DNA of 64,000 nucleotides from positions 100,310 to 164,309 of the forward strand of contig JAPKBG010000002.1 of NCBI GenBank assembly GCA_028823485.1, in the 5' to 3' direction. Both the position numbers and the translations under genes were made by a program. The stretch comes from Methylophilaceae bacterium (GTDB taxonomy: Bacteria; Pseudomonadota; Gammaproteobacteria; Burkholderiales; Methylophilaceae). The notes beneath the pieces were generated by a model. That model was not told the DNA's origin. It was given only the letters and a program-made list of their open reading frames with translations, and ran no database searches. This document shows positions 16,311 to 27,915 of this stretch, piece after piece (within the stretch, counting starts at the first letter, position 1; each line of letters starts with the position of its first letter).

Positions 16311-16667
16311 TTGCTAGAAAATTATTTTCCAATATTGATGTTCATTTTAGTGGGCTTAGGGGTCGGTATAGGGCCTCTCATTCTCGGTAAGCTTGTCTCT
16401 CCTCATAAGCCAGACGCTGAAAAAAACTCTCCTTACGAATGTGGCTTTGAAGCCTTTGAAGACGCGCGGATGAAATTTGATGTGCGCTACTACCTTGTCG
16501 CCATTCTGTTTATCCTCTTTGATTTAGAAATCGCATTTTTATTCCCTTGGGCAGTTGTCTTGCCAGATATTGGCCTGTTTGGCTTTCTTGCCATGATGGT
16601 GTTCTTGTTTATTCTGGTTGTTGGCTTTATCTATGAGTGGAAAAAAGGCGCGCTAGAATGGGATTAA
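16311..16667 (+). CDS. nuoA: NADH-quinone oxidoreductase subunit A
   Basis: 118 residues with a TTG start (16311), supported by the normal NuoA N-terminus [16 protein letters not shown]; no ATG is available at this position. Three transmembrane helices, and the conserved loop [20 protein letters not shown] with the Cys of the quinone-site region. It is the first gene of the complex I operon. The island lies directly upstream, so the operon must now use a promoter in the 160 bp after the island or in its right end. Confidence 0.96.
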   Translation: MLENYFPILMFILVGLGVGIGPLILGKLVSPHKPDAEKNSPYECGFEAFEDARMKFDVRYYLVAILFILFDLEIAFLFPWAVVLPDIGLFGFLAMMVFLFILVVGFIYEWKKGALEWD

Positions 16668-16723
16668 CAGCAAGCTGCGATTTCGGAATGAATGAATTTA
16701 ATTTTTTATTGGAACTCGTTTAA

Positions 16724-17200
16724 GTGAGTATCGAAGGCGTTTTAGAAAAAGGGTTTGTCACCACGTCACTGGATACGGTGATTAATTACACGCGTACAGG
16801 TTCTATGTGGCCGATGACATTTGGCTTGGCTTGTTGTGCTGTTGAAATGATGCATGCAGGTGCAGCGCGATATGACCTTGACCGTTTTGGTATTGTGTTT
16901 CGTCCCAGCCCACGTCAATCCGATGTGATGATTGTGGCAGGTACGCTGGTGAATAAAATGGCGCCTGCCTTGCGTAAAGTTTACGATCAGATGGCAGAAC
17001 CGCGTTGGGTGATTTCCATGGGGAGTTGCGCCAATGGTGGTGGTTATTACCATTACTCTTATGCGGTTGTACGAGGTTGTGATCGCATTGTACCAGTCGA
17101 TGTTTATGTGCCCGGTTGTCCGCCGACAGCAGAAGCCTTGTTGTTTGGCATTATTCAATTGCAGAAAAAAATCAAACGTACTAATACGATAGCGCGTTAA
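16724..17200 (+). CDS. nuoB: NADH-quinone oxidoreductase subunit B
   Basis: 158 residues from a GTG start (16724). It carries the terminal 4Fe-4S cluster N2 next to the quinone site in the peripheral arm. The cluster cysteines are visible: the adjacent pair in [10 protein letters not shown], then GSCANGGG and [11 protein letters not shown]. The family-typical N-terminus ([17 protein letters not shown]) supports the start. It lies 56 bp after nuoA. Confidence 0.97.
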   Translation: MSIEGVLEKGFVTTSLDTVINYTRTGSMWPMTFGLACCAVEMMHAGAARYDLDRFGIVFRPSPRQSDVMIVAGTLVNKMAPALRKVYDQMAEPRWVISMGSCANGGGYYHYSYAVVRGCDRIVPVDVYVPGCPPTAEALLFGIIQLQKKIKRTNTIAR

Positions 17201-17225
17201 AAAAAGACCGTTAAATATAGATTAT

Positions 17226-17819
17226 ATGACACCTAGAATAGAAGCATTATCAGCACAATTAAAGTTGGCCTTAAATGCAGGGTTGGTTAAGTTAACTGAA
17301 GATTTGAATGAGCTGACCATTGAGTGTAAAGCCGAAGACTTTATTGAAGTTTGTATTAAGTTGCGCGATCACGGTGAGTTGAAGTTTGAGCAGTTAATTG
17401 ACTTGTGCGGTGTTGACTACAGTGAATATAACGACGGCTTGTGGGAAGGTCCGCGCTATGCTGTGGTATTACACTTGTTATCGGTTTCTTTAAATCAGCG
17501 TGTGCGCTTACGTGTGTTTGCGACCGATGATCATTTTCCAGTATTGCCTACTTTGATCGATGTATGGCCGGTGGCGAATTGGTTTGAACGTGAAGCGTTT
17601 GATTTGTTTGGCATTATGTTCGAAAACCATCCTGACTTACGTCGCATTCTGACTGACTATGGCTTTGTTGGGCATCCGTTCCGTAAAGACTTCCCGATGA
17701 TTGGTAATGTAGAAATGCGTTATGACCCTGAACAACGGCGTGTTGTGTATCAGCCTGTTTCGATTGAGCTGCGCAACAATGTGCCGCGTGTGATTCGTGA
17801 TGAAGGGCGGCACTCCTAA
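17226..17819 (+). CDS. nuoC: NADH-quinone oxidoreductase subunit C
   Basis: 197 residues; the 30-kDa subunit of the peripheral arm. Signature ERE(A)[16 protein letters not shown] (about residues 122-141) followed by [17 protein letters not shown]. It is a separate gene, not fused to nuoD as in enterobacteria. Its stop overlaps the nuoD start as TAATG. Confidence 0.97.
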   Translation: MTPRIEALSAQLKLALNAGLVKLTEDLNELTIECKAEDFIEVCIKLRDHGELKFEQLIDLCGVDYSEYNDGLWEGPRYAVVLHLLSVSLNQRVRLRVFATDDHFPVLPTLIDVWPVANWFEREAFDLFGIMFENHPDLRRILTDYGFVGHPFRKDFPMIGNVEMRYDPEQRRVVYQPVSIELRNNVPRVIRDEGRHS

Positions 17820-19072
17820 TGGCAGAGATTCATAATTACACGATGAACTTTGGTCCGCAGCATCCTGCGGCGCATGGTGTGCTACGCTTGGTTCTTGAGC
17901 TGGATGGTGAAGTCATTCAGCGCGCAGATCCGCATATTGGTTTGTTGCATCGTGGAACAGAAAAGTTAGCCGAGAATCGTACTTACCTACAATCTATACC
18001 TTATATGGATAGACTCGATTATGTATCGATGATGTCGAATGAGCACGCGTATGTGATGACGATTGAGAAGATGCTCGGATTAGAAGTGCCAATTCGTGCG
18101 CAATATATCCGTGTCATGTTTGATGAGATTACCCGCATTCTGAATCACTTGCTTTGGATTGGTGCGCATGGAATTGATTTGGGTGCGATGACGATGTTTA
18201 TCTACGCCTTCCGTGAGCGTGAAGATTTGTTCGATATTTATGAGGCAGTATCTGGTGCGCGTATGCATGCGGCTTACTACCGTCCAGGAGGTGTCTATCG
18301 TGATTTGCCGGATAAAATGCCGCAACACGAAACAACCAAATTCCGTAGTAAAGCACAAATTAATAAACTCAATGAAAACCGCCAAGGTTCGCTATTAGAC
18401 TTTATTGAAGACTTTACTAATCGCTTTCCTAGGCATGTGGATGAGTATGAAACACTGTTAACAGATAACCGTATTTGGAAACAGCGCACGGTTGGCATTG
18501 GTGTGGTTTCGCCAGAGCGTGCATTAGCGCTAGGCTTTACTGGCCCGATGTTGCGTGGTTCAGGTGTTGAGTGGGATCTACGCCGTAAACAACCTTATGA
18601 AGTTTACGATAAGCTTGATTTTGATATTCCAGTCGGTGTGAACGGCGATAGCTATGACCGTTATTTGGTACGGATGGAAGAGTTCCGCCAATCGAACCGC
18701 ATTATTAAGCAATGTGTAGATTGGTTGCGCAAGAACCCAGGCCCAGTGATTACGAGTGATAACAAAATCGCACCACCAAACCGTGAAGGCATGAAAACCA
18801 ACATGGAAGACATGATCCATCACTTTAAACTGTTTACAGAAGGTTTTCATGTGCCAGTAGGCGAGGCTTATGCGGCCGTGGAACACCCTAAAGGTGAGTT
18901 TGGTATTTACATGATTTCAGATGGGGCGAATAAGCCTTATCGTTTAAAGATTAGAGCGCCAGGTTTTGCACATATTTCTGCGATGGATGAAATGGTGCGC
19001 GGTCATATGTTGGCTGATTTGGTCGCGGTGATTGGTACACAAGATATTGTTTTCGGTGAAATTGATCGCTAA
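17819..19072 (+). CDS. nuoD: NADH-quinone oxidoreductase subunit D
   Basis: 417 residues; the 49-kDa subunit that, with NuoB, forms the quinone-reduction site. Visible: the N-terminal [32 protein letters not shown], and the C-terminal [15 protein letters not shown]...DIVFGEIDR. The histidine of HPAAHG and Tyr of [10 protein letters not shown], which line the quinone pocket, are present. Normal length. Confidence 0.97.
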   Translation: MAEIHNYTMNFGPQHPAAHGVLRLVLELDGEVIQRADPHIGLLHRGTEKLAENRTYLQSIPYMDRLDYVSMMSNEHAYVMTIEKMLGLEVPIRAQYIRVMFDEITRILNHLLWIGAHGIDLGAMTMFIYAFREREDLFDIYEAVSGARMHAAYYRPGGVYRDLPDKMPQHETTKFRSKAQINKLNENRQGSLLDFIEDFTNRFPRHVDEYETLLTDNRIWKQRTVGIGVVSPERALALGFTGPMLRGSGVEWDLRRKQPYEVYDKLDFDIPVGVNGDSYDRYLVRMEEFRQSNRIIKQCVDWLRKNPGPVITSDNKIAPPNREGMKTNMEDMIHHFKLFTEGFHVPVGEAYAAVEHPKGEFGIYMISDGANKPYRLKIRAPGFAHISAMDEMVRGHMLADLVAVIGTQDIVFGEIDR

Positions 19073-19116
19073 ACAGCTTGATTAATATAGATAATTTTAA
19101 AATTGAGATTTAAGGC

Positions 19117-19590
19117 ATGTTAAGCGAAGAAGCCATAAAGAAAATCGATTACGAGCTCACAAAGTATCCTGATGACAAACGTCAGGCGGCGGTGATGTCT
19201 GCATTGCGTATTGCGCAATCGGAGAATGGCTGGTTGTCACCCGAATGCATCAGTGATATTGCAGGTTACTTGGGGATTCCTAAAATTGCAGCGCTCGAAG
19301 TGGCTACTTTTTACAATATGTATGACTTAGAACCTGTCGGCAAACACAAAATTACCGTGTGTACGAATATTTCTTGTATGTTACGTGATAGCGATGCCAT
19401 TGTTGATCATTTGCAAGAGAAGTTGGGTATTGGCTTTAATGAAGTGACTGAAGACGGTAAATTCTGCCTTAAAGAGGGTGAGTGCATGGGCGCCTGTGGT
19501 GGCGCACCGTTGATGAGCGTTAATAATACCAAAATGCATGAGTTTTTAACCCCTGAAAAAGTGGATGCTATTTTGAAGGAGCTGAAATAA
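19117..19590 (+). CDS. nuoE: NADH-quinone oxidoreductase subunit E
   Basis: 157 residues; the 24-kDa thioredoxin-like subunit with the 2Fe-2S cluster N1a. The four ligands are seen in CTNISCM and [11 protein letters not shown]. Helical N-terminal half ([17 protein letters not shown]). Overlaps nuoF by TAATG, and the two form the NADH-dehydrogenase module with NuoG. Confidence 0.97.
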   Translation: MLSEEAIKKIDYELTKYPDDKRQAAVMSALRIAQSENGWLSPECISDIAGYLGIPKIAALEVATFYNMYDLEPVGKHKITVCTNISCMLRDSDAIVDHLQEKLGIGFNEVTEDGKFCLKEGECMGACGGAPLMSVNNTKMHEFLTPEKVDAILKELK

Positions 19591-20909
19591 TGGCTGCTGC
19601 AAAAGTAGTGAATCCAGTGATGACAGACTTAAAGGGTCAGACCCTAGTCACGCTGCGCACACTAAAAGAAAAAAATCCAGCTTCATTAGCAACATACGAA
19701 AACTTGGGTGGCTATGCGGAATTAAAGCGTATTGTGACGGAAAAAGTAAAAGCGATTGATATTATCAATCAGGTCAAAGTGTCTGGTTTGCGTGGTCGCG
19801 GCGGGGCAGGTTTCCCAACAGGGCTTAAGTGGAGCTTTATGCCACGTTACTTCGATGGTACTAAATATTTGGTCTGTAATAGCGACGAAGGTGAGCCAGG
19901 TACATTTAAAGACAGAGATATTATCCGTTACAACCCGCATCAGTTGATTGAAGGTATGGCGATTGCCGCCTATACTTTAGGTGCAGGCGTTGGGTACAAC
20001 TATATCCATGGTGAAATTTGGGCTGAATACGAGATTTTTGAGGCAGCCTTACAGGAAGCTAGGGATGCAGGCTATATAGGTGAAAATCTATTTGGTACTA
20101 ATTTCAGATTTAACTTGTATGCAGTGCATGGTTATGGCGCGTATATTTGTGGCGAAGAAACAGCATTAATCGAATCGATTGAAGGCAAAAAAGGCCAGCC
20201 AAGATTTAAACCGCCTTTCCCGGCCAGTTATGGCGTGTTTGGCAAGCCAACGAACGTCAATAATACGGAAAGTTTTGCCAGTATTCCTTGGATTTTACAA
20301 CATGGTGGTCAAGCGTTTGCTAATTTAGGCGTTGCAGGTTCAGGCGGCAGTAAATTGTTCTCAGTATCCGGACATGTAGAAAAGCCAGGTAATTATGAAG
20401 TGAATATGGGCATGCCATTTACTGAGCTGTTGGCAATGGCAGGCGGCATCTGGAAAGGCCGGAATCTGAAAGCAGTTATCCCTGGAGGCCCTTCGACTGC
20501 AGTGATGCCAGCGGCAGCAATTTTAGAAGCGACAATGGATTACAACGGTTTAGGAAAAGCAGGCTCTAGCTTGGGCGCTGGCTCCATGATAGTGATGGAT
20601 GAGACCACATGTATGGTGAAAGCGCTTAAGCGTTTGAGCTATTTCTTTTATGAAGAAAGCTGTGGTCAATGTACGCCTTGTCGTGAAGGCACTGGCTGGG
20701 TATACCGCGTGATTAAGCGTATTACTGATGGTGAAGGCAAGATGGAAGATTTGGATTTGCTCACGGATATCAGTAACAATATTTCAGGCCGCACTATTTG
20801 TGCACTTGGCGATGCGGCAGCAACGCCTGTCTTGAGTTTTATTAAGCATTTTCGTCCAGAGTTTGAATACTACATTCAGTATGGCAAAAGTATGATTGAT
20901 GGTAAATAG
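19590..20909 (+). CDS. nuoF: NADH-quinone oxidoreductase subunit F
   Basis: 439 residues; binds FMN and NADH and carries cluster N3. Glycine-rich nucleotide loop [23 protein letters not shown] segment [31 protein letters not shown], and the 4Fe-4S ligands in [15 protein letters not shown] with a later Cys in [10 protein letters not shown]. The N-terminus has about 15 residues ahead of the conserved LRTLKEKNP region. Confidence 0.97.
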   Translation: MAAAKVVNPVMTDLKGQTLVTLRTLKEKNPASLATYENLGGYAELKRIVTEKVKAIDIINQVKVSGLRGRGGAGFPTGLKWSFMPRYFDGTKYLVCNSDEGEPGTFKDRDIIRYNPHQLIEGMAIAAYTLGAGVGYNYIHGEIWAEYEIFEAALQEARDAGYIGENLFGTNFRFNLYAVHGYGAYICGEETALIESIEGKKGQPRFKPPFPASYGVFGKPTNVNNTESFASIPWILQHGGQAFANLGVAGSGGSKLFSVSGHVEKPGNYEVNMGMPFTELLAMAGGIWKGRNLKAVIPGGPSTAVMPAAAILEATMDYNGLGKAGSSLGAGSMIVMDETTCMVKALKRLSYFFYEESCGQCTPCREGTGWVYRVIKRITDGEGKMEDLDLLTDISNNISGRTICALGDAAATPVLSFIKHFRPEFEYYIQYGKSMIDGK

Positions 20910-20912
20910 CAT

Positions 20913-23348
20913 ATGTTAAAAATTGAAATTGATGGCAAGCCGGTAGAAGTCGACCACGGGACGACCATTATCGACGCCGCTGATAAGCTAGGCGTTACAA
21001 TACCGCGTTTCTGCTACCACAAAAAATTATCAGTCGCGGCCAATTGCCGTATGTGTTTGGTGGAAGTTGAAAAGTTTGGCAAACCATTGCCCGCCTGTGC
21101 AACGCCAGTAGCCGAGGGCATGAAAATCTTTACACGCAGTAAGGCTGCAGTTGAAGCCCAGCAAAGTGTAATGGAATTCTTACTCATTAACCATCCTTTG
21201 GATTGCCCAATTTGCGATCAGGGTGGTGAATGTGATTTGCAAGATATTGCTGTTGCTTACGGTACAAGCGGCTCACGCTATACTGAACAAAAGCGTGTCG
21301 TCTTTAATAAAAATATCGGTCCTTTAATTAGCACAGATATGACACGTTGCATTCAATGTACACGCTGTGTACGATTCCTCAAGGAAGTTGGCGGCATGCA
21401 GGAGCTTGGCATGGTTGGTCGTGGTGAGCATGCAGAGATTACGGCTTATGTCGATCAAAGTGTGAACTCGGAACTGTCAGGCAATATCATTGATTTATGT
21501 CCAGTTGGCGCGTTAACCAACAAACCATTTAGATACTCAGCTAGAAGCTGGGAGTTGGTTCGTCGTCCATCGATTGCACCGCATGATAGCTTAGGCTCTC
21601 ATATTGAAGTGCATGTGAAAAACGACAAAGTCATGCGTGTATTACCGCGTGAAAAAGAAAGTATTAATGAGTGCTGGTTGTCAGATCGTGATCGTTATTC
21701 TTATGAAGGTTTAAATAGCCCCGACCGTCTTAAAGTGCCGATGATTAAGCATGGTGATGAGTGGCAAGAAACGGACTGGAAAACAGCGTTAGAGTTCGCT
21801 GCTAGTCAAATCAAAGATATTACCAATGAACATGGTAGTGACGCACTGGGTGCATTGGTTTCGCCGAATAGCACTATGGAAGAAGGCTATTTAATCAAAG
21901 AGTTAGTGCATGGTTTAGGTTGTGGGAATGTTGATTATCGTTTGCGCCAAACAGACTTTAGGTTAGATGGTAAGCGTGTTGGCACCCCATGGATGGGTTG
22001 TAATATTGACGAGTTAGAAAACCTGGATCGCATTTTGGTGATTGGATCTAACTTAAGAAATGAACATCCGTTGCTAGCGCAGCGCTTCCGTAAAGCGGTC
22101 GCCAATGGTGCGGAACTGTCGATTATTAGCCCACTGGATAATAATCCTTTAATGGATATCGCCCATAAAATTATTTGTACGCCAAATGATATTGTGAATG
22201 TGCTGGCTCAGATATTAAAATCAATGTCACAGTTACAACGCTTATCTTTATGTTTGCCAACATCTCTCAGCGAGTTGTTAGAACAGATTCGTGTGCGTCC
22301 TAATACAGAAGCTATGGCTGAAAGCTTGGCTGGCTTAGGCAAGAGCTTTAACTTAATTGCGCCTAGGGTTGGTATTTTCTTAGGCAATATGGCTCTAAGC
22401 GCACCAAGGTTTACTGAAATGTATAGTTTGGCAGAAGCCATTGGAGGCGTTTCTGGTGCAAAAGGCGGTATTTTACCTGCAGCAGCGAACAGCACAGGGA
22501 TGCACTTGGTTGGCGTCATGCCTACTGCGACAGGCATGCATGCGAGAGCGATGTTAGAAGTGCCTCGCAAAGCTTATTTATTGCTCAATATTGAGCCTGA
22601 ATTAGATTGTCAGCATGCTGCTTTAGCAAGCGCAGCGATGAAGCAGGCGGAATGTGTTGTGGCACTCACCGCTTATAAATCCAAAGCTTTAGACAATGCT
22701 AACGTGTTGTTACCGATTGCCCCATTTACTGAGACCTCTGGTACCTTTATGAGCATGGAAGGCCGTATTCAAAGCTTTAAAGCTGTGGTCAAACCATTTG
22801 GTGAGTGCCGCCCAGCCTGGAAAGTATTGCGCGTACTGGCTAATACTTTAGGCTTGCACGGGTTTGATTTTGAAAGCAGTGAAGATGTTAAAAATAAGAT
22901 TTTTAATGGTGAAAAACCTTCTGACTTTGCAAGAAGTCGCTTAAATAACAATATGAAAGAGTTGGTTGATATTGAGGCGAAAATTAAGTCTCATGGATTG
23001 CAGCGTGTTGGCGAAGTGCCACAGTATGAAGCAGACCCTATCGTGCGTCGATCCGAGCCTTTAAGAAAAACCAAGTACAACATTAAACGTCTTGTTCGTT
23101 TACACCCTGATGAGATGCGTGCTTATAGTTTAGTTGAAGGTGACCTTGTATTGGTTAAACAAGATCAAGGCAGCACCATTTTACCTGTGAGGCCTGATAT
23201 TCATGTTGCGCCTGGTTGTGTGCGGGTTGCAGCAGCGCATGAAGATACGCTTGGGTTGGGCGATTTGATGGGCGATATTTCCATTGAAAAAATAACTGCA
23301 GAGCAGGTTGCAGCGATTAAAGCCAAAGAAACGGAAGCGCAAAACTAA
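20913..23348 (+). CDS. nuoG: NADH-quinone oxidoreductase subunit G
   Basis: 811 residues. N-terminal 2Fe-2S ferredoxin domain ([20 protein letters not shown], later Cys in LPACATPV), the His/Cys 4Fe-4S motif [19 protein letters not shown], and two-cluster region [10 protein letters not shown]...[11 protein letters not shown], followed by a molybdopterin-oxidoreductase-like domain that has no cofactor role here. It passes electrons from NuoF toward NuoI/B. Length is within the betaproteobacterial range. Stop and nuoH start overlap (TAATG). Confidence 0.97.
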   Translation: MLKIEIDGKPVEVDHGTTIIDAADKLGVTIPRFCYHKKLSVAANCRMCLVEVEKFGKPLPACATPVAEGMKIFTRSKAAVEAQQSVMEFLLINHPLDCPICDQGGECDLQDIAVAYGTSGSRYTEQKRVVFNKNIGPLISTDMTRCIQCTRCVRFLKEVGGMQELGMVGRGEHAEITAYVDQSVNSELSGNIIDLCPVGALTNKPFRYSARSWELVRRPSIAPHDSLGSHIEVHVKNDKVMRVLPREKESINECWLSDRDRYSYEGLNSPDRLKVPMIKHGDEWQETDWKTALEFAASQIKDITNEHGSDALGALVSPNSTMEEGYLIKELVHGLGCGNVDYRLRQTDFRLDGKRVGTPWMGCNIDELENLDRILVIGSNLRNEHPLLAQRFRKAVANGAELSIISPLDNNPLMDIAHKIICTPNDIVNVLAQILKSMSQLQRLSLCLPTSLSELLEQIRVRPNTEAMAESLAGLGKSFNLIAPRVGIFLGNMALSAPRFTEMYSLAEAIGGVSGAKGGILPAAANSTGMHLVGVMPTATGMHARAMLEVPRKAYLLLNIEPELDCQHAALASAAMKQAECVVALTAYKSKALDNANVLLPIAPFTETSGTFMSMEGRIQSFKAVVKPFGECRPAWKVLRVLANTLGLHGFDFESSEDVKNKIFNGEKPSDFARSRLNNNMKELVDIEAKIKSHGLQRVGEVPQYEADPIVRRSEPLRKTKYNIKRLVRLHPDEMRAYSLVEGDLVLVKQDQGSTILPVRPDIHVAPGCVRVAAAHEDTLGLGDLMGDISIEKITAEQVAAIKAKETEAQN

Positions 23349-24376
23349 TGGAATGGTTAGCTAAATTATTCGGTAGTTACTGGCTCAATGTTGAGTTGGC
23401 CGGTTGGACGTTAATCAAAATTGTCGCCATCGTCGGCCCATTGATGATTGCTGTTGCTTACCTTACTTATGCAGAACGTAAAGTCATTGGTTATATGCAG
23501 GTGCGTATTGGGCCAAATCGTGTTGGCCTCTTTGGATTGCTTCAACCAATGGCAGATGGTATTAAGCTGCTATTTAAAGAAATTATTCTGCCGACAGCTT
23601 CTAATAAAGCGCTGTTTTTATTAGGCCCAGTACTGACCATTGCACCAGCTTTTGCTGCATGGGCGGTCATTCCGTTTGATGGAACTAAAGTATTAGCGAA
23701 TATTGATGCAGGTTTGCTATATGTCTTGGCGATGACCTCTATAGCCGTTTATGGTGTGATTATCGCCGGTTGGGCATCGAACTCTAAATATGCATTCTTG
23801 GGTAGTTTACGTTCAGCAGCGCAGATTGTTTCTTACGAAATTGCCATGGGATTCTCATTGGTCGGTGTGTTGATGTGTGCGAATAGCTTGAATCTCGGTA
23901 ATATTGTCTTAGGACAAGAGGGCGGCTTCTGGCATTGGTATTTCATCCCGCTATTCCCATTATTTATTGTTTACTTCATTAGTGCTGTTGCTGAAACAAA
24001 CCGTGCGCCATTTGACGTGGCTGAAGGTGAGTCTGAAATTGTCGCTGGTTTCCACGTTGAGTATTCAGGCATGGCATTTGCGGTATTTTTCTTAGCTGAG
24101 TATGCGAATATTTGGTTAGTCTGCACATTGGCAGCATTGATGTTTATGGGCGGTTGGTTATCACCACTTCCGTTCTTGCCAGACAGTATCTTATGGTTGT
24201 TTGCCAAAATGGCATTTTTGGTATTCTTCTTCCTGTGGTTCAGAGCAACATTTCCAAGATACCGTTATGATCAAATCATGCGATTAGGTTGGAAAGTGTT
24301 TATCCCTATTACAATCGTCTGGATCGTGTTTGTTGGTGCGATGATGCAGACTAAATTTGACTACTTGTTTCACTAG
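23348..24376 (+). CDS. nuoH: NADH-quinone oxidoreductase subunit H
   Basis: 342 residues, eight or so transmembrane helices; anchors the peripheral arm and forms the quinone-entry channel. Signatures [19 protein letters not shown] and [21 protein letters not shown], whose acidic loop residues are part of the coupling path, are intact. Confidence 0.97.
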   Translation: MEWLAKLFGSYWLNVELAGWTLIKIVAIVGPLMIAVAYLTYAERKVIGYMQVRIGPNRVGLFGLLQPMADGIKLLFKEIILPTASNKALFLLGPVLTIAPAFAAWAVIPFDGTKVLANIDAGLLYVLAMTSIAVYGVIIAGWASNSKYAFLGSLRSAAQIVSYEIAMGFSLVGVLMCANSLNLGNIVLGQEGGFWHWYFIPLFPLFIVYFISAVAETNRAPFDVAEGESEIVAGFHVEYSGMAFAVFFLAEYANIWLVCTLAALMFMGGWLSPLPFLPDSILWLFAKMAFLVFFFLWFRATFPRYRYDQIMRLGWKVFIPITIVWIVFVGAMMQTKFDYLFH

Positions 24377-24393
24377 GGTATTTGGCAAAGATT

Positions 24394-24885
24394 ATGTTTA
24401 AACAAATTAAAAATATACTCGGTAGTTTGATGTTGATTGAACTGCTAAAAGGGATGGCTGTTACAGGCCGTTACTTTTTCGCACGCAAAATCACCATTCA
24501 ATACCCAGAAGAGCGCACACCGCAGTCGAATCGATTCCGTGGTTTGCATGCGTTACGACGTTATCCAAATGGTGAAGAGCGTTGCATTGCTTGTAAACTC
24601 TGTGAAGCGGTTTGTCCTGCGATGGCGATTACGATTGAATCAGAACAGCGTGAAGACAATACGCGCAGAACAACTCAATATGATATTGATTTAACCAAGT
24701 GTATTTTCTGCGGGTTATGTGAAGAGTCGTGTCCAGTGGATTCGATTGTAGAGACGCGCGTGTTTGATTATCACGGCGAACAACGTGGTGATTTGCTTTA
24801 CACCAAAGACATGTTGCTAGCAGTTGGTGATAAGCATGAAAAACAAATTGCGGCAGACCGTGCGCAAGATAAAAATTATAGATAA
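24394..24885 (+). CDS. nuoI: NADH-quinone oxidoreductase subunit I
   Basis: 163 residues from ATG 24394 ([13 protein letters not shown]); an in-frame TTG at 24382 would add four residues but is less typical of the family. Two 4Fe-4S motifs carry clusters N6a and N6b: [16 protein letters not shown] and [18 protein letters not shown]. The amphipathic N-terminus lies along the membrane. Confidence 0.96.
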   Translation: MFKQIKNILGSLMLIELLKGMAVTGRYFFARKITIQYPEERTPQSNRFRGLHALRRYPNGEERCIACKLCEAVCPAMAITIESEQREDNTRRTTQYDIDLTKCIFCGLCEESCPVDSIVETRVFDYHGEQRGDLLYTKDMLLAVGDKHEKQIAADRAQDKNYR

Positions 24886-24900
24886 CGCTTAAAAAAGTTA

Positions 24901-25542
24901 ATGACGAATATGGTATTTACCGATTTTATATTTTATGTGCTAGCCACCATTTTGCTGCTTTCAGCAACGCAGGTTATTACAGCTAAAAACCCTGTGCAAG
25001 CAGCGCTATTCTTGGTGCTTTCATTCTTTACCGCATCTGGTATTTGGTTGTTATTACAGGCTGAGTTTTTAGCGATTGTATTAGTGCTGGTTTATGTCGG
25101 CGCTGTGATGGTGTTGTTCTTATTTGTTGTGATGATGCTAGACATTAACATTGACAAATTACGAGAAGGCTTTTGGAGCTACTTACCGTTAGCAGCTTTG
25201 ATTGGCGTATTGATGGCAGTTGAAATGGTGATGATTTTAAGCAATAAATATTTCATTGCTGCACAAAGTGTCAGCCATCCAGTGGGTTATAGCGACACTG
25301 CAGCATTGGGTCATGTGATGTATACCGAATACCTATTGCCATTCGAATTGGCTGCTATTGTGTTGTTGGTTGCCATTGTTGCGGCCATTGCCTTAACGCT
25401 GAGAGAAAAACGAGAAAGCAAATCAATTAATCCGAGTGAACAGGTGGTTGTGCGTAAAGAAGACCGTCTTCGTATGGTGAATATGAAATCAGAGACAGAG
25501 CCTAAACCCGATGAAAGCAACACCAAAGGAGAAGCCTCATGA
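24901..25542 (+). CDS. nuoJ: NADH-quinone oxidoreductase subunit J
   Basis: 213 residues with five transmembrane helices. The region [19 protein letters not shown] contains the pi-bulge helix characteristic of NuoJ. The C-terminal 50 residues are a charged cytoplasmic tail (EKRESK...[14 protein letters not shown]). An ATG nine bases downstream (24910) is an alternative start. ATGA overlap with nuoK. Confidence 0.95.
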   Translation: MTNMVFTDFIFYVLATILLLSATQVITAKNPVQAALFLVLSFFTASGIWLLLQAEFLAIVLVLVYVGAVMVLFLFVVMMLDINIDKLREGFWSYLPLAALIGVLMAVEMVMILSNKYFIAAQSVSHPVGYSDTAALGHVMYTEYLLPFELAAIVLLVAIVAAIALTLREKRESKSINPSEQVVVRKEDRLRMVNMKSETEPKPDESNTKGEAS

Positions 25543-25853
25543 CGTTAACGGTAGGGCTTTCTCATTACCTGATATTAGGTGCATTACTATTTGCGATTAG
25601 TATCGTCGGCATCTTTTTAAATCGACGCAATATCATCATTGTGTTGATGGCGATTGAGTTGATGTTGCTAGCAGTTAACTTGAACTTCATTGCATTCTCA
25701 CACTATTTGAATGATATTGCGGGACAAGTGTTCGTGTTCTTTATTTTAACAGTGGCAGCTGCAGAATCTGCGATTGGTTTGGCTATCCTCGTCGTACTCT
25801 TCCGTAACTTACGGTCGATTGATGTGGAGGATTTGGGATCACTTAATGGTTAA
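25539..25853 (+). CDS. nuoK: NADH-quinone oxidoreductase subunit K
   Basis: 104 residues, three transmembrane helices. Conserved membrane glutamates are visible in [17 protein letters not shown] and [14 protein letters not shown], both needed for proton translocation. Overlaps nuoJ by 4 bp. Confidence 0.97.
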   Translation: MTLTVGLSHYLILGALLFAISIVGIFLNRRNIIIVLMAIELMLLAVNLNFIAFSHYLNDIAGQVFVFFILTVAAAESAIGLAILVVLFRNLRSIDVEDLGSLNG

Positions 25854-25893
25854 ATGCCTGCAAGGCTAAAATCTTAAAGACTAAAAGAAAATT

Positions 25894-27909
25894 ATGACAG
25901 AACAGCTTCTCATTTGGATTCCTTTACTACCACTGATTGCCGCAGCAATTGTGGGATTATTTGGTAGCCGTTTGCCACGGTGTGCGGCGCATTGGCTGAC
26001 GATATTAGGTGTTGGTGGCGCATTGGTGTTGTCAGCGATGGTATTTAAAGCAACCTTATCTGGTTTCACCCATAATGCAGACTTATATACTTGGCTCACT
26101 TCAGGTGATATTCACTTTGCGGTTGGTTTCTTGATCGACAATCTCACTGCAATGATGATGGTGGTGGTGACTTTTGTCTCGCTCATGGTACATATTTACA
26201 CCATCGGCTATATGCATGAGGATCCAGGCTATAGCCGTTTCTTCAGCTACATCTCCTTGTTTACCTTCGCCATGCTGATGTTAGTGATGTCTAACAACTT
26301 TATGCAATTGTTCTTCGGTTGGGAAGCGGTTGGTTTGGTTTCATACTTGTTGATAGGCTTTTGGTATACAAGACCAACAGCGATTTATGCTAACTTAAAA
26401 GCTTTCTTGGTCAACCGCGTGGGTGACTTTGGTTTCTTGCTCGGCATCGGCTTGGTGCTTACTTACACTGGCAGCTTAGATTATGCAGAAGTATTTAGTG
26501 CTGCACCTGCACTAGCCGATACAACCATTAGTTTGTTTGCCAATACACCTTGGTCGTTAATGACAGTGACTTGTATCTTGTTATTCGTTGGCGCAATGGG
26601 TAAGTCAGCACAAGTGCCATTACACGTATGGCTACCAGATTCAATGGAAGGCCCAACGCCGATTTCTGCATTGATTCACGCAGCGACCATGGTGACAGCA
26701 GGCATCTTTATGGTGGCACGTATGTCACCGTTATTTGAGATATCGACGACAGCGTTATCCTTTGTGATGACGATTGGTGCGATTACAGCTTTGTTCATGG
26801 GCTTACTCGGCATTATGCAAAACGATATTAAACGTGTGATTGCTTATTCAACACTATCTCAGTTAGGCTATATGACGGTTGCACTAGGTGCTTCAGCATA
26901 TTCAGTCGCTATCTTTCACTTGATGACACATGCTTTCTTTAAAGCCTTGTTATTCTTAGGTGCTGGTTCAGTGATTATGGGTATGCACCATGATCAAGAT
27001 ATTCGCAATATGGGTAACTTGAAGAAGTACTTTCCTGTGACTTGGATTACGTCATTGATTGGCTCACTCGCCTTGATTGGTACGCCGTTCTTTGCCGGCT
27101 TCTATTCAAAAGATAGCATTATTGAAGCGGTTAAATTCTCACAGATTCCTGGCAGTGGCTTTGCCTACTTTGCTGTGGTTGCTGGTGTATTTATTACTGC
27201 ATTCTACTCATTTAGACTTTACTTCATTGTTTTCCACGGCAAAGAAAGGTGGCGTAAAGCAAAACCACATACAGATGACGACCATGAACATCACCATGGC
27301 TTAACACCAGATCAGGACCCACATGAACCAGGTTGGGTAGTGAAGTTGCCATTAATTCTGTTAGCCATTCCTTCAGTCGTGATTGGTTACTTGGCCATCA
27401 AGCCAATGTTATTTGGTGACTTCTTTAAAGGCGTGATTACCGTGAATGCAGAAGCACATCCGGCAATGGAACATTTAACGCATCACTTCCATGAATTCTT
27501 ACACACACCATCAGGCATGGCTTTACATGGCTTCTTCACCTTGCCATTTGCATTGGCCGCTTCAGGTGTGGGCTTGTCTTGGTTCTTCTATATGAAGCGC
27601 CCAGATATTCCAGCAGCGATTCAGAAACGATTTAGTCTGATTAATACCATACTGGAAAATAAATATGGTTTTGACAGCTTTAATGAACGGTTCTTTGCAA
27701 GCGGTTCAAGTTTTATTGGTAACAAGTTGTGGCAGATTGTTGATGTGAAAATCATTGATGGTGCCATTGTGAATGGCACCGCTAATTTGGTTGCTAAGCT
27801 TTCTGGTATTGTGCGCCGATTACAGTCAGGCATGATTTATCACTATGCGTTTGCCATGATTATTGGGGCATTCTTGCTGCTAACCTTTTTTAATAGAATC
27901 GTTTTATAA
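25894..27909 (+). CDS. nuoL: NADH-quinone oxidoreductase subunit L
   Basis: 671 residues; distal antiporter-like proton-pumping subunit. Family segments GWEAVGLVSYLLIGFWY (with the key Glu), GKSAQVPLHVWLPDSMEGPT, SALIHAATMVTAGIF and LTHAFFKALLFLGAGSVI (here MTHAFF). A His-rich cytoplasmic loop (DDDHEHHHG) precedes the last membrane part and the long lateral helix. Normal length. Confidence 0.97.
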   Translation: MTEQLLIWIPLLPLIAAAIVGLFGSRLPRCAAHWLTILGVGGALVLSAMVFKATLSGFTHNADLYTWLTSGDIHFAVGFLIDNLTAMMMVVVTFVSLMVHIYTIGYMHEDPGYSRFFSYISLFTFAMLMLVMSNNFMQLFFGWEAVGLVSYLLIGFWYTRPTAIYANLKAFLVNRVGDFGFLLGIGLVLTYTGSLDYAEVFSAAPALADTTISLFANTPWSLMTVTCILLFVGAMGKSAQVPLHVWLPDSMEGPTPISALIHAATMVTAGIFMVARMSPLFEISTTALSFVMTIGAITALFMGLLGIMQNDIKRVIAYSTLSQLGYMTVALGASAYSVAIFHLMTHAFFKALLFLGAGSVIMGMHHDQDIRNMGNLKKYFPVTWITSLIGSLALIGTPFFAGFYSKDSIIEAVKFSQIPGSGFAYFAVVAGVFITAFYSFRLYFIVFHGKERWRKAKPHTDDDHEHHHGLTPDQDPHEPGWVVKLPLILLAIPSVVIGYLAIKPMLFGDFFKGVITVNAEAHPAMEHLTHHFHEFLHTPSGMALHGFFTLPFALAASGVGLSWFFYMKRPDIPAAIQKRFSLINTILENKYGFDSFNERFFASGSSFIGNKLWQIVDVKIIDGAIVNGTANLVAKLSGIVRRLQSGMIYHYAFAMIIGAFLLLTFFNRIVL

Positions 27910-27915
27910 GATTAT

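Noticed and set aside
16766..17158. Long minus-strand frame across nuoB (130 codons)
   Set aside because: Antisense of a highly conserved gene; its His/Thr-rich composition is the mirror of NuoB codons.
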